Part shown: positions 12,434 to 24,380 of the stretch, piece after piece
Numbering within the stretch: the first letter of the stretch is position 1
How the letters are laid out: the number at the start of each line of letters is the position of its first letter
NCBI GenBank assembly: GCA_030761205.1
Contig: JAULJL010000020.1
Coordinates: 2,175,001 to 2,239,000 of the forward strand
Length of the DNA stretch: 64,000 nucleotides
Reading direction: 5' to 3'
DNA from: Fremontodendron californicum
Taxonomy: Eukaryota; Streptophyta; Magnoliopsida; Malvales; Malvaceae
Notes under the pieces: generated by a model
Told to the model about the DNA's origin: nothing
What the model saw: the letters and a program-made list of their open reading frames with translations, nothing else
The model's database searches: none
Made by a program: the position numbers and the translations under genes

Positions 12434-12543
12434 TCAGGTACTATTTTTGGTTTGAGCGTTCTTGAGTCGTGAGGAGTTTGTAATCTACAAGTTTGTGTCT
12501 CAAAATCAAGCTTGTTCGGTATTGTTAGAGTCTTGCCGACACG

Positions 12544-15500
12544 ATGGGTGATCTTCAAGTAGTTGGAGGAATCAAGAAGCTCAATCACAAAAATTACAAC
12601 ACGTGGAAGACGTGTATGATGTCTTACCTACAAGGTCAAGACCTTTGGGAAGTCATTGGTGGTAGTGAAGTTACGAAGCCCGAGCAAGAAGATGCTCAAG
12701 GAACCTTGCGCAAATGGAAGATTAAAGTGGGTAAAGCCATGTTTGCCCTTAAGACCACAGTTGAAGAAGAAATGTTGGAACACATACAAAAGCTAGAAAC
12801 GCCAAAAGAAGCGTGGGATACTTTAGATGCACTCTTTTCGAGAAAGAATGACACAAGACTTCAACTTCTTGAGAATGAATTGTTATCAGTTGCACAACGG
12901 GATATACCGATTGCTCAATACTTTCACAAGGTAAAAACGTTATGCAGTGAAATTTCTGATTTAGATCCTACAGCTGCTATTGGAGATACCAGGGTAAAAA
13001 GAATAATTATCCATGGTTTGAGGCCCGAATATCGCAGCTTCGTTGCCGCTATACAAGGATGGCCAACTCAACCATCACTTGTAGAGTTTGAAAATTTGCT
13101 TGTTGGTCAAGAATCTATGGCCAAGCAAATGGGAGGGGTCTCGTTGAAAAGTGAAGAGGAAGCACTCTACACCAACAAAAGCAAAGGCAAATTCAAACAG
13201 CACGTCGGTGGTGGATCTAAAAAGTATGGTGACAAGACAAAAAGTCATCAAGGAGAAGGGAGCTCTCGTCCAGAGGGAGCTTCAAAGAATCGTAGCAACA
13301 ATAAAAGATTTGAAGGTAACTGTTACAACTGTGACAAGAAAGGTCACATGGCAAAAGATTGTTGGTTTAACAAAAGGCCCGCTGAGAGCAATGCTGCTAC
13401 TTCTAGTACAAAGGAGAAAAGCGAAGATGATTGGGACGCTGAAGCATTTTTTGCTATGGAAGAGGAAGAGTTAGCTCTCACAGTAACAACGGCTGACCGA
13501 ATTGACTATGAGAATGACTGGATTGTCGATTCAGGTTGCTCAAATCACATGACAGGCGATAAACAGAAGTTGCAGAACCTGACAAAATACAAGGGAAATC
13601 GCATTGTTGTGACAGCTGATAATTCAAGATTACCGATTACTCACATCGGTAAGACGGTACTAGCACCTCGATATAGTCATAATCAGGTACCACTACAAGA
13701 TGTTTACCATGTCCAAGGCATGAAGAAAAATTTGCTTTCAGTGGCACAATTAACATCGTCAGGTCACCATATTCTGTTTGGTCCAAGGGATGTGAAGGTA
13801 TATCGTGATCTCAAAATCTCAGGACAGCCGATGATGGAAGGACGACGTCTGGAGTCAGTCTACGTGATGTCAGCAGAGTCAGCATATGTAGACAAGACAA
13901 GAAGGAGCGATACAGCAGATTTATGGCACATGCGGTTAGGTCATGTTAGTTATTCCAAGCTAAGTATGATGATGAAGAAGTCGATGCTTAAGGGACTTCC
14001 TCAGCTTGACATAAGAACAGACACAGTTTGTGCAGGATGCCAATATGGTAAAGCACACCAATTGCCATACGAGGAGTCAAAGTTTAAAGCAAAAGAACCA
14101 TTAGAGTTAGTTCACTCTGATGTATTTGGGCCCGTTAAGCAACCATCAATTAGTGGAATGCGGTACATGGTGACGTTTATTGATGATTTCTCCAGGTATG
14201 TGTGGGTTCTCTTTATGAAAGAAAAGTCTGACACTTTCTCAAAGTTTAAAGAGTTCAAAGAGATAGTTGAAGGAGAAGTGGGAAAGAAGATATGTTGCTT
14301 GCGCACAGACAATGGAGGAGAATATAGCTCAGACGAATTCTCTCAATACCTACGAGAATGCAACATACGTCATCAGTATACTTGTGTCAATACACCACAA
14401 CAGAATGGTGTAGCAGAGAGAAAGAATCGGCATCTTGCAGAAATTTGTCGGAGTATGCTGCATGCAAAGAATGTACCCGGAAGATTTTGGGCCGAAGCTA
14501 TGAGAACCGCAGCCCATGTGATCAACAAACTTCCTCAACCAAGGTTAGAGTTTGTTTCACCCTTTGAGAAATTGTGGAAAATGAAACCTTCAGTCAGCTA
14601 CTTTCGAGTATTTGGTTGTGTATGTTATGTATTTGTTCCTGATCATTTACGTAGCAAGTTTGATAAGAAAGCAACTAGGTGTATCTTTGTGGGATACGAC
14701 AACCAAAGGAAAGGATGGAAATGTTGTGATCCTACGAGTGGAAGATGTTACACTTCACGCAATGTGGTATTCGATGAAGCATCTTCTTGGTGGTCCTCAG
14801 AAAAGGAGGTGTTGTCAGATTCAAAAGAATTTGAAGACATGCTACAACAGAAAATGGGAGAGTATATTGTCCAACTTCAATCAACTTCAGACGAAGTAGA
14901 AGACCTATGTGATGATGACGATGACGAGCAAGTGTTAGTCCAGAGTCCTTGGCAAACTGGTGTGTATCAACCAGATGTTAGATCGAGTGAAGTGGAAGAA
15001 CCATCTCCACAATCACAAATCCGAAGGACAACAAGAGCACGGAAGCCAAATCCCAAATATGCTAATGCAGCCATAGTGGAAGAACCAATTGCAACAGAAC
15101 CTGAGACGTTTGAAGAAGCATCACAGAGTTCTGAGTGGATTATGGCTATGAAAGAAGAGATCACTGCGCTTGAGCAGAATCAGACTTGGGATCTAGTGCC
15201 AAAACCAAGAGATGTGAAACCCATATCCTGCAAGTGGGTTTACAAGATAAAACATCGTCCAGATGGGTCGATTGAAAGGTACAAGGCACGGTTGGTGGCT
15301 CGTGGTTTCTCTCAGAAGTATGAGCTAGACTATGATGAAACGTTTAGTCCGGTGGCAAGACTTACAACCGTACGAGTCCTACTTGCCCTTGCAGCCAACA
15401 AAGACTGGAACTTGTGGCAGATGGATGTGAAGAATGCATTCCTTCATGGAGAGCTAGATCGGGAAATCTACATGATTCAACCATTGGGATTTCAAAACCA

Positions 15501-16650
15501 AAATCATCCTGAGCATGTGTGTAAGCTGCGAAAGGCACTTTACGGATTGAAACAAGCACCTAGAGCATGGTATGGTAAGATTGCTGAATTTTTAACTCAT
15601 AGTGGTTATTCAGTGACACCTGCAGATTCCAGCTTGTTTGTCAAAGCTAATGGAGGAAAGCTAGCTATCGTATTGATATATGTGGATGATTTAATCATAA
15701 CTGGTGATTATGAGGCAGAAATTCTTCAAACCAAGGAGAATTTATCAGTTCGTTTCCAAATGAAAGAACTTGGACAACTCAAGCACTTTCTTGGTCTAGA
15801 GGTTGATCACAGACAAGAAGGAATATTTCTCTGTCAACAAAAATATTCTAAAGATTTGCTAAAAAGGTTTGGAATGCTCGAGAGCAAGCCAATTTCAACA
15901 CCGATGGAACCAAATGGCAAGATGTGTGCACTTGAAGGCAAAGACTTGGAAGATGCAACTATGTATCGACAATTGGTAGGTAGCCTGATCTACTTAACCT
16001 TGACTCGACCTGACATTTCTTATACAGTTGGTGTGATGAGTCGGTATATGCAAAATCCGAAGAAGCCTCATTTAGAAGCAGTTCGACGAATACTGAGATA
16101 TGTGAAAAGTACAATAGATTATGGTCTTTTGTACAAGAAAGGTGAAGACTGTAAGTTAGTTGGTTATTGTGATGCTGACTATGCAGGAGATCATGACACC
16201 AGGAGATCAACAACTGGGTACATGTTTAAACTTGGTTCTGGAACAATTTCTTGGTGCAGTAAGAGACAACCAACGGTATCATTGTCAACTACCGAAGCTG
16301 AGTATCGAGCAGCAGCAATGGCAGCTCAAGAGTGTACGTGGCTGATACAACTAATGAGTGATCTACATCAACCAGTAGATTATGCAGTTCCGTTGTATTG
16401 CGACAACCAGTCAGCAATTCGTTTGGCAGAAAATCCAGTCTTTCACGCAAGAACCAAACATATAGAAGTGCATTATCACTTTATCAGAGAAAAGGTTCTA
16501 CAAGAAGAGATTGAGATGAAGCAGATCAAGACAGATGATCAAATGGCAGATTTATTCACAAAAGGTTTGAGTATCAACAAATTTGAAATGTTTCGTCGTC
16601 AACTCAACATGGTGCAAAGAGGAAGAGCTGGTATTGAGGGGGAGTGTTAA
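12544..16650 (+). CDS. Intact copia-1 Gag-Pol polyprotein
   Basis: One uninterrupted frame of 1368 residues, normal for a plant Ty1-copia polyprotein. In order: an N-terminal gag domain (about 1-230), a CCHC zinc knuckle CYNCDKKGHMAKDC at 260-273, an aspartic protease with DSG at 329-331, the GAG-pre-integrase segment with LWHMRLGH near 460-470, and an integrase core with catalytic Asp526, Asp589 and Glu625 (the DDX35E spacing). A reverse transcriptase with YVDD at 1046-1049 follows, then RNase H with Asp1210, Glu1253 and Asp1287. The stop codon lies inside the first six bases of the 3' LTR. No frameshift or internal stop is present, and every catalytic motif that I checked is intact. The protein makes virus-like particles and copies and integrates the element (family knowledge). 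Confidence 0.96.
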   Translation: MGDLQVVGGIKKLNHKNYNTWKTCMMSYLQGQDLWEVIGGSEVTKPEQEDAQGTLRKWKIKVGKAMFALKTTVEEEMLEHIQKLETPKEAWDTLDALFSRKNDTRLQLLENELLSVAQRDIPIAQYFHKVKTLCSEISDLDPTAAIGDTRVKRIIIHGLRPEYRSFVAAIQGWPTQPSLVEFENLLVGQESMAKQMGGVSLKSEEEALYTNKSKGKFKQHVGGGSKKYGDKTKSHQGEGSSRPEGASKNRSNNKRFEGNCYNCDKKGHMAKDCWFNKRPAESNAATSSTKEKSEDDWDAEAFFAMEEEELALTVTTADRIDYENDWIVDSGCSNHMTGDKQKLQNLTKYKGNRIVVTADNSRLPITHIGKTVLAPRYSHNQVPLQDVYHVQGMKKNLLSVAQLTSSGHHILFGPRDVKVYRDLKISGQPMMEGRRLESVYVMSAESAYVDKTRRSDTADLWHMRLGHVSYSKLSMMMKKSMLKGLPQLDIRTDTVCAGCQYGKAHQLPYEESKFKAKEPLELVHSDVFGPVKQPSISGMRYMVTFIDDFSRYVWVLFMKEKSDTFSKFKEFKEIVEGEVGKKICCLRTDNGGEYSSDEFSQYLRECNIRHQYTCVNTPQQNGVAERKNRHLAEICRSMLHAKNVPGRFWAEAMRTAAHVINKLPQPRLEFVSPFEKLWKMKPSVSYFRVFGCVCYVFVPDHLRSKFDKKATRCIFVGYDNQRKGWKCCDPTSGRCYTSRNVVFDEASSWWSSEKEVLSDSKEFEDMLQQKMGEYIVQLQSTSDEVEDLCDDDDDEQVLVQSPWQTGVYQPDVRSSEVEEPSPQSQIRRTTRARKPNPKYANAAIVEEPIATEPETFEEASQSSEWIMAMKEEITALEQNQTWDLVPKPRDVKPISCKWVYKIKHRPDGSIERYKARLVARGFSQKYELDYDETFSPVARLTTVRVLLALAANKDWNLWQMDVKNAFLHGELDREIYMIQPLGFQNQNHPEHVCKLRKALYGLKQAPRAWYGKIAEFLTHSGYSVTPADSSLFVKANGGKLAIVLIYVDDLIITGDYEAEILQTKENLSVRFQMKELGQLKHFLGLEVDHRQEGIFLCQQKYSKDLLKRFGMLESKPISTPMEPNGKMCALEGKDLEDATMYRQLVGSLIYLTLTRPDISYTVGVMSRYMQNPKKPHLEAVRRILRYVKSTIDYGLLYKKGEDCKLVGYCDADYAGDHDTRRSTTGYMFKLGSGTISWCSKRQPTVSLSTTEAEYRAAAMAAQECTWLIQLMSDLHQPVDYAVPLYCDNQSAIRLAENPVFHARTKHIEVHYHFIREKVLQEEIEMKQIKTDDQMADLFTKGLSINKFEMFRRQLNMVQRGRAGIEGEC

Positions 16651-17135
16651 ATTGTCCAATACCAGCCCAAGGAAAAATAAAAGCCTAACAATGTGTGGTT
16701 GCAATTGTGTGGTTTAATGTGTGGTTGCAATTGTGTGGTTTAATGTGTGGTTGTAGTTGTGTGATTTAAATGTGTGGTTGTTATTAAACAATAATGTGTG
16801 GTTGCAATTGTGTGGTTTAATGTGTGGTTGTAGTTGTGTGATTTAAATGTGTGGTTGTTATTAAACAACAATGGGTGGTTGTAATTTATTTAGATTTTAT
16901 ATTTGTGTGGCTTGTGTTTGTCTTGGTATTGTATAAATACCCCCCTCCCTTGCATTTGTATATCATCAAGTAGTAAGCTTCAATAAGCAATAAAAGTTCT
17001 AAGTTTTCCTAAGGAGTTCTTCTCTAAAGAGTGTAGTCTAGAGTGAAGTGTGAGCATTTGTGAGTTTTCCTAAAATCTAAACTTTCTTCTTTGAGTGGTA
17101 AAATTAGAGTTATCTACTCTAAGTTTTTCTCAACA
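16645..17135 (+). repeat. 3' LTR of copia-1
   Basis: 491 bp, the same length as the 5' LTR and with no difference found by eye. It is preceded by a purine tract GAGGGGGAG. It is followed by the second copy of the target duplication, TCTTA. Confidence 0.95.
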
Positions 17136-17140
17136 TCTTA

Positions 17141-20100
17141 AAGGTTCCCTGGTGGAAACCATAAATAATTGACAAGACCTTTAATGTCTTGAATCACCAT
17201 CTCAGAGATTTTCAGTTAACTTGTTAGCTTATTGATTGGGTATCAAATTGAACCCAAAGGCAAAGTTAGTCATCTCCTTCTTGTGCCAATAGGGTGTTCA
17301 AAATGAATTTCTCAATATATTCCTTTACCAACTTGCAATCTAAAAGTGCTAACTATTAGCATCTCTGAATTATATGTTCAGAAATTGCATTCAAGATTAA
17401 TAAAAAGGAAGCATCTTTTCCAACAGAATATATATAGTTTCAGAGAGGTTAATTACCCAAAATTCTACAATCTTAATTTTTTTAGCAATCACCTTGGAAC
17501 CTTAACTAATACCAGCCAAGCAATAGATTATGCAACAGTAGTGAAAGCACTATAGAAAACTGGGTTCTATTTAATTAGCTTCCACTAATGGAAAAAAAAA
17601 ATAAAAAAATGTAGGATCACGTACGGGTCATAATGGATGGTTCATAGGACAGCCGTAATTTGACCATATATCAGTGTCAATATGTCATAAGTTGATATTG
17701 ATATGAATCTTGCTTTTTGAGGTTTTGTAAATGCAAAATTTTGACCCTTCTTTATGGAATTTGAAGACTAGAGGTTTGACTCTCTCTCTCACCTGGGGAG
17801 TGGGAGCTATTTCTTTAATCAAACTCAAAGACATGTCAGTCACCCCCATCAAAAGAAAATCAAAAGCCTGTCACATCAACAATCGAGATCCGTCCACTAC
17901 CTGAAAAGCTAGCTAGGCTGTTCTACTAGGTACCTTAAACAATCTTGAGTGAGACAGTTTTTTTTTTTCTTTCTTAATACTCCACTAAAATTTAACAGTG
18001 GAAGCTGCTGGAATTGATCACTGAAAAAATAATTCTGGTCAACTGAGGATCTCCAATCGATCCCTACAGATTAATATCACTACTACTTCAAATATTAGTT
18101 ACTATTTTCATGCTTCTGTAAGCAGCAGATACTCTTTGTCATTGGTGTAATCGATTGTTTGTCTTTACCTGCTATTAGCATGCTTATAATTTGTGTTTTT
18201 TTTTTTGGTAAAATATATATCAGCATGCTCATAGTTAATCAAAAAGTCAAGGGCACCAACCAAAAGAGAGGTCCCTCCACTTACATTTAATCACTAAAGA
18301 AATCTTACCGTTTGTCTTGGTCGATCAAGTCAAATGAAGCAAATGATGAGCTCCAATTCGCCATTCCTTCAACCCCTCCACTTAGAGTGGAATAATTGAT
18401 TATTAAGAATCTTGCAAAAGGACTTTTTTTTTGGGTGGTTGGTTCCTGCATCTGAGGAAGTCCCCAGCCTCTGGCACTCAATCTTTTAGCATTGCTTTGT
18501 ATACAGAGAAGAAAGACTGCTATTAACTTTTTTACCCTTTTGCAACAAAAACATTTGATTCTCTGTCGTGCTAGGCTGTAAAATGCAATTGCAATTGTTA
18601 AAAGTTAAATTGACTTCAGTTTGAGCAGACGGAATCTCTCATGCATATGATCTTTTGATTCCTAATACTAACTGTTCCAGGTACTGCAATACTTCAAATA
18701 CCTGAGTCTAGGTCTATGTGTTATCCGGATTCGGGTAAGTGACAGATAACGGTACGTGGCTGATATACGTATGCTCATTTTTTTTTTAATTTATTTGGAG
18801 GATTATATTTTCATATCCTATCCGAATATGTGTCAAACACGAATTTTTTAAAGAAAATAAAGTGTCCGAATAACATAGATCTAGGTTCATTGTACAGAGT
18901 ATTGCAGTACATAAATATGTAGAGTATGCTCTGAGTAGTACTACAGACTGTTTCTTCTTTATTCTTTATAGCTTCCTTTTCTTATCTACGATGTCCGAAA
19001 AAATTAATGGTTCATATTTTTCTAAGATTACACTAAATATGAAACCCCAAATCCTTTATTTGAACTTCAAATTTCATAAGAGCATGCAACTTAGAAGGGT
19101 TTGACATCTTAAGTGAATTAATAAAGAATAAGAAGTTAAACACTCTGTGTAGTAACTTTTGAAGTCTTCAATTATGGTTTAAACTTGTGTAGTGTTGGTA
19201 GAGTCTGCATTTGGATCTTTTATCAAAACGTCCAGATTCGTCCATCAAGAAATAATATATATGTCCAGATTCATAAGCCATCAACAAGTGATGATGGTTT
19301 TCTTGAATTCTGTAACCAAGATGGTAATCTTGTTAATTACGGCATTTCATTCTTCTTCTTTTTTCTAAGGTATACCTCTATACTATACGTTGAAAATAGA
19401 AATATTGTTTTTAAATGTTGTAGAAATGGATCCTCTGGTTAAAAAATGATCACATTCATGTCGAATATTTGTTTGAGCTAAGATCATATATATATATATA
19501 ACTATAGTAGATTAAGCATCCAACCTAAAATCAATTAGCAATAGTTAGAGAGACTTAACCTGAATATAAAATCACAGAAAACACAAAACTTAACAGATGT
19601 GGATAACATTACTTTAACATGTCTCGTTATGTGTAGACAGAGATAAAAAAGCTTAACACATGACAAACTCAAAAGATAACAGATAAGAGTAACATGCAAG
19701 AACAACAAAATAAAATCTTGACTCTGACACCAATTAAACATCCAACCTAAAATCAATTGATAATAAGTGGAGAAAACCAACATTAATATAAAACCACAAA
19801 AAAACCCAAGATTTAACAGATGTAAAATAACACTATTTTAAGATACTAATTGCATCATTAATAATTACTTAAGGATGTGCATGGTCAAGGACTCTTGTCT
19901 ATTTGACCTAGGGGTGGATTTGATTCATGGAACTTGACATCAGTTAGCTATAATGGAAATTAATTAAACATAAAGTATATGCTAACTTAGTGTTATTTCT
20001 CCCTTTAGAGTACAAACCATAAGGAACTGCAAATTATTAGAGATAAAAGAATGGCTGGCAGGTGATCTTATATGTCACTTGTTCTTCAATCTTTTGAATC

Positions 20101-20658
20101 ATGCAGTTAATTACACTGTCTTTGGTAGATATTGCTGTTAAAGCAGAAAAGAAACACTACTAATGAACATGTTATGTTTTAAACATTGTTTTGACAATAC
20201 CAATGGAGTATATACTAATAAAGTAAACAATAGGCAAAGAAAGAGCTATAAAAACCCATTAATTTCATTGGCTCATTGACTTCACTAAATATTTTTACAA
20301 GCACTAATTGGGGAGATAACAAATTGATTTTTTTTTTTTTTTTTTAATGAGAGGTAGCCTCTTTTGTCCCATAAGCCCAATCTTCTTTTTTTTCCTTAAG
20401 ATTTCAGCTTTATCTACAACACACAAAATACAAATGATTTTTTTTTTTCCTCCCTTCCAAACAATACTTAAATCTAAGGTAACTGGAACTGAAATTTAAA
20501 CCAAGACATGTCAAATATATAGAAACCAAACCAATTAAGCTGAAGTCTTTTCGTGATAGAAGTTTCTATCACCATGTTAAAATATCATCTGTCTGCAATG
20601 TGCGATTAACATGGAGATGGAGCAGTACTATACAGCACTTTGTAAGAAACTGTTGACC
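17141..20658. other. Central intergenic part of unit A
   Basis: Non-coding, alignable with unit B 32231-34808, 39220-39644 and 41336-42374 once insertions are removed. A dispersed repeat rich in TCCGGAT/ATCCGAAT motifs lies at about 18690-18890. No gene is seen. The short frames at 17346, 19185 and 19535 are chance frames. Confidence 0.6.
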
Positions 20659-21006
20659 CTAGTTTTGAAGGGAATGGCCGACGCCAGGACTGTGGCCAGG
20701 AGTTGTGGGCCTGAAATCGCCTACGTTTTTGGGTGGTGGGGCTTGGATTGCTTCAATAACCACGCTTGGTGGTGAAGGTGGAGACTGCGTGTTGCCAACA
20801 GCTGCTTTATTAGTGTTAACACCATTAATTTTGGGATCAACAATAGTCCTGCTTGTTTCCTTTGCTAGGATTCTACCTTGAGTTTGAACCTTCTGGAAAT
20901 TGTTGTTTTGGTCCAATATCAAATGCCTTCCTACAATGCACCGAATTTCCAGGAAGAAAACAAGTGAAAGGAGAACAAGAATGGAGAGTAAATTGATTTG
21001 GGCCAT
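20659..21006 (-). CDS. Single-domain CEP signalling peptide precursor, unit A copy
   Basis: 115 residues. The signal peptide core is residues 5-19 (NLLSILVLLSLVFFL). The spacer contains a Pro-rich stretch QSPPSPPS at about 74-81, and the CEP domain DFRPTTPGHSPGVGH is at 97-111 with a four-residue tail. The domain matches the family consensus well. The start was placed at the Met of MAQINLL, because the signal peptide follows immediately and the equivalent Met exists in all three paralogues. An upstream in-frame ATG at 21066 would add 20 residues translated from a TA microsatellite. The gene is closely related to 42375-42722 and 47075-47416. Confidence 0.93.
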   Translation of the reverse strand: MAQINLLSILVLLSLVFFLEIRCIVGRHLILDQNNNFQKVQTQGRILAKETSRTIVDPKINGVNTNKAAVGNTQSPPSPPSVVIEAIQAPPPKNVGDFRPTTPGHSPGVGHSLQN

Positions 21007-21024
21007 AATGTGAGTTTTTGTGAA

Positions 21025-21048
21025 TGTATATATATATATATATATATG
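21025..21048. repeat. TA microsatellite in the leader of the unit A CEP gene
   Basis: A (TA)n run of about 24 bases lies between the start codon and the TATA box. It is absent at the same place in units B and C, so it expanded only in unit A. Confidence 0.8.
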
Positions 21049-21160
21049 ATCTGTGGGAGAAAGCAATAACTAAGCAAAAGCTTTGATTTAAGTACGGAAA
21101 ACAAGTGAAGAAGACACTTTGCAACTTTGCCTGTAGACCTCTTCCTCTCCCAGGGTGCTG

Positions 21161-21168
21161 TATTTATA
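21161..21168 (-). promoter_or_regulatory. TATA box of single-domain CEP gene, unit A
   Basis: The minus strand reads TATAAATA, conserved at 42859-42866 in unit B and 47553-47560 in unit C. It lies about 155 bases before the start, and the extra distance is due to the TA repeat. Confidence 0.65.
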
Positions 21169-22802
21169 GAAGATGAGAGAGAGCAAGAGAAACGAGTTGT
21201 CAAAAGACTAAGAAATAGGAATCTGGATTTTAACCTAATTAATTCATACAATCACTCATAAAAATAAAATCAGATTTAAAATTCGAATTTCAATATCTAC
21301 AGTTACTTTTCATATCTCTAAGTTACAAAATCTTTTGTAAGAAAAAAAAATAACAAATAAGAGATCTTAGTGTGACTGACGATGTACAAAAACTAAATAA
21401 AGGTGTAAAAATTCTCACAATCTTTCTCCACATGCGCGCACAACATAGAGCTTATGGTTATGGTTACACTCTCCCAACAATTTGCATGGGCCATGCAACT
21501 GTTCATCATTTATTTAATCTCTTTTTCGTCTCTTCTTAACATAGTGCTAAATCAACTTTATATTTTATTTTTTGTTTAGACTAATTACTACAACCAACAA
21601 TATTCAATGTTGAGTAACGTTAAGGTGGGAATATTAAATATAATGGTAATTAATTAATGAACATGATGGTCCGGTTGTATATATATGATTTATTAAATAC
21701 TTAGATTAGTGTACTTAATTAACTTAGCCCCCACCTCCTCACCATTAAGGGTTTATAAAGCATTTTCTGTCTACAATCTTTTATTCTACGTTTTCGTTAA
21801 GACAAGATAGTCAGCTTTCCAATTGGAAATCCTAGCTGTTTTTAACCCCATTCTCTCTCTTTTGTATCTTTGTAGCTTTTAAAACTGATGAACTGATTTC
21901 TAGGTTTTTAGAAGCTATAGAAACCACTTGCAATTGAAGTTAATTTTGCTTTCTGCAATTTCTTACTGTCGGCAGAAGACAATCTGCCTACACAATATTA
22001 TACCTTTGAATTCTTTTTGCTTTTTATACTCCACAAGGGGCGGGTTAAGAATTTACCATATGTTTTCTTTTTTTAATTATTATTTTTTAAAAATTAATAT
22101 TATTTTAAAAAATACATGTTATTTTACTAATCTTGTTTGTAAAATCTAAAAGCTTCATTGAAGATGAATAAGATAATTTTTCGTATTTGTTACAATGACC
22201 CAACTCGCCTGTCATTGACATATACACAACGACAAAATTAGTTTTAGACAACATTTTTTTATAACATTTCTCAAATGTTGTTAAAAATAGTAAAGGCAAC
22301 ACTTTGATAGCATTTTGCATATTGCTATTATATATTATAATGACCAATAATTACAGCATTTTAAAATTTTTTAGAAGCATTTGACATGTGCTGTTATAAA
22401 TCTTATCATATAAAAATACTTTTGGTAACACTTATAATTGCTATCATTGAGATCTTTTGCAGCAAATGAAAAATGCATGCAAAAAGTCATGAAAAGCTGT
22501 TATAAAGTAGAAATAGCAGTATTTTGATAAGTGTTATTATACATATGTAAAAATGCTACTAAAGACATAAGGTTGTGACCACATATATAATATATGAATA
22601 TATGCTGTCTTATCTTATAACAATAATTTTTTTAGTTTTTACAACACTTCAAAATACTGTTATATGTCAAATTTGGCGTAATGATATATAAATTAAGTTA
22701 TATTAAAGACCTAACAATTGAAGGCTTCCTGTTTGTTATTGGCAACGATATGATGTGCTAATAGTAAAGTTTCTATTAGTGTTAAACTAAGCATTTGAAG
22801 TA
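21169..22802. other. Promoter flank and right part of unit A
   Basis: Non-coding. It aligns with unit B up to about 44588 apart from two unit-specific insertions: the MITE-like insertion at about 22225-22684 in A and the Tourist-like element in B. No gene is visible. Confidence 0.6.
22225..22684. mobile_element. MITE-like insertion specific to unit A
   Basis: Unit A has about 460 extra bases between two blocks that are adjacent in unit B (around 44468-44474). The ends, CACAACGACAAAATT and the reverse complement of AAATTTGGCGTAATG, form an imperfect inverted repeat. The flanks carry ATATA on both sides. The interior has repeated short palindromes with no coding capacity. The superfamily and exact ends are uncertain. 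Confidence 0.5.
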
Positions 22803-22919
22803 CAACTTGTTTTTTTTTTTTTTTTTTTTTTGTTTCCTTCAACTAGGACTCTGCTAGAGAGACAAATGTTTGATGAGCCTTTTCAACCAACAGCAGATTC
22901 ATAATGCTTGGGATAAAAA

Positions 22920-24380
22920 ATGGCAATTGTCTCAGTTTTTGTTAACCATATTTTGCCAAGTATTTATTGGAGGTGGTTACAGCGTATATTCTCAAATCAG
23001 GGAAAAGTTGTTGACGTTTTTATTTCGAAGAAAAAAAGAACGAGGGGTGAAAATTTTGGTTTTGTAAGATTTGCATGTCTTCAAGATGCTAGGAGAGCAG
23101 TTTATAATCTTAATGGAGCCTGGATCTTTAATTACAGATTGGAGGTTAACTTGGCTAAATTCCCTGGAAGAGAGGCGTATTGGAGAAAGGTGAACTTATT
23201 CGTTGGTGAAAAATTGCAATAGAGGCCTAGTAATGTAATAGGGAATACGAGGGGACTTGTAGACGAGAGAAAGGAAGATTGTACTGTAGTGCGGAAGCGA
23301 ATCGAGATTACTAAAAACGATTTAAACACACTGAAAAAACACCGATATTTTACGTGGTTCAGCAAGTGTGCTTACATCCACGGGAGGAGGAGCTTGAAGC
23401 TTTGTATTAATGGAGATGGAGTACAAACATATACAGAATTCAAGGTGCTATGCTAGCACTGAACTCACAACTCAACAATACCAGAAAACTCTAATAAACT
23501 CAGAGTATTTGCTTCAACTCTTAAACTCTTAACTCACACATTTTTCTCTCTCACTCTACATGGCCTTTTATAGGCACCATCCATGGTGTGAAGACATAGC
23601 TAGTGGCAAACAAAGTAGCCACCATCCACCAACTATCATGGTGGGAACACATAGCTAGTGGCAAACAAAGTAGCCACCATCCACCAACTATCTTGGTCTA
23701 CCATCCACCAACTTGGTTGGTGGCTCCTCCATTATTGACCTTGGTTGGTGGCTTTGGTGGAACCTTGGTTAACTTTGAGCCATATTCAACATGTACAAAT
23801 GGTTGTCATTCTACTAAGTCGGGTGAGCCTAATCGTGGTAATCAGATTCCCCAAAACTTGATGGGAGGTAAATCATATTTGCAAGCATTAATGAATAGCG
23901 AAGAAGAGGAGTTTGATAGAGTGGGTAAGAGAAGTGGTGAATTGCATTCTGATATTGTAAAGGGTGGCAGAAGCGTACGGGAGTTATTCAGGAGGATTTT
24001 TGTTACCAGGTCTGGAGATGAGTGTGGTTGGTAAAGCAAAGGGATTTTTTGATAGTGCTTGGCTAGAAGAGAATTTTCATCGACCTGGTTGCTTTGATTT
24101 GAGTGTTAAAAAATTGGAAGGAGGTTATTTCCTCATTGAGTTTGCAGATATAGAGTTGCTAGAAAAGTTAAGAAATGATAATTGGTCATGGTTGAATAAT
24201 TGGTTAACAGAGGTGGAACCCTGGATTGAAAAACTTCACTCTGCAATGCAAGAATACTTGGATCCTATGTTGCGGGTTACCGATCCATGTTTGGAATCTA
24301 TCGACGTTTCGTAATATAGCAAACATCTGGGGCATATTTCTACAGGTGGATTGGAAATATCTTAACAGGGCCTAGTTTAC
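22920..24380 (+). pseudogene. LINE ORF1 remnant: RRM and DUF4283-like region, interrupted
   Basis: The first piece (22920-23222) shows an RNA-recognition-like fold with the RNP1-type motif GENFGFVRF and a downstream EVNLAKF strand, as in the nucleic-acid-binding ORF1 of plant L1-type LINEs. After the solo LTR the frame resumes around 23797. At about 24010-24270 it contains a DUF4283-like segment with the motifs GFFDSAWLEENF and WLTEVEPW. Stops and frame changes are present. The same segments occur in the LINEs at 49.1 kb and 61.6 kb. Confidence 0.75.
23286..23791 (-). mobile_element. Solo LTR related to the copia-2 LTR, TSD TGTAC
   Basis: The 506-bp segment is the reverse complement of a relative of the LTR at 34809-35329. 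It shares the end next to the primer site (GTGCGGAAGCGAAT) and the start (TTTGAGCCATATTCAACA). Direct repeats TGTAC flank it at 23281-23285 and 23792-23796. It splits the LINE ORF1. An internal tandem repeat of about 60 bases (TAGCTAGTGGCAAACAAAG units) lies near 23597-23690. Confidence 0.85.

Larger units (their letters stand above)
11784..17135 (+). mobile_element. Complete Ty1-copia LTR retrotransposon (copia-1)
   Basis: A 5352-bp element with 491-bp LTRs at both ends (TGTTAA...CAACA), a tRNA-iMet primer-binding site, one continuous gag-pol frame and a purine-rich tract before the 3' LTR. The target-site duplication TCTTA is perfect (11779-11783 and 17136-17140). The empty site is preserved in unit B near 32226-32232, so insertion followed the duplication. 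The two LTRs look identical by eye, which implies a recent insertion. All domains are present, so it is a candidate autonomous element. Confidence 0.97.
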
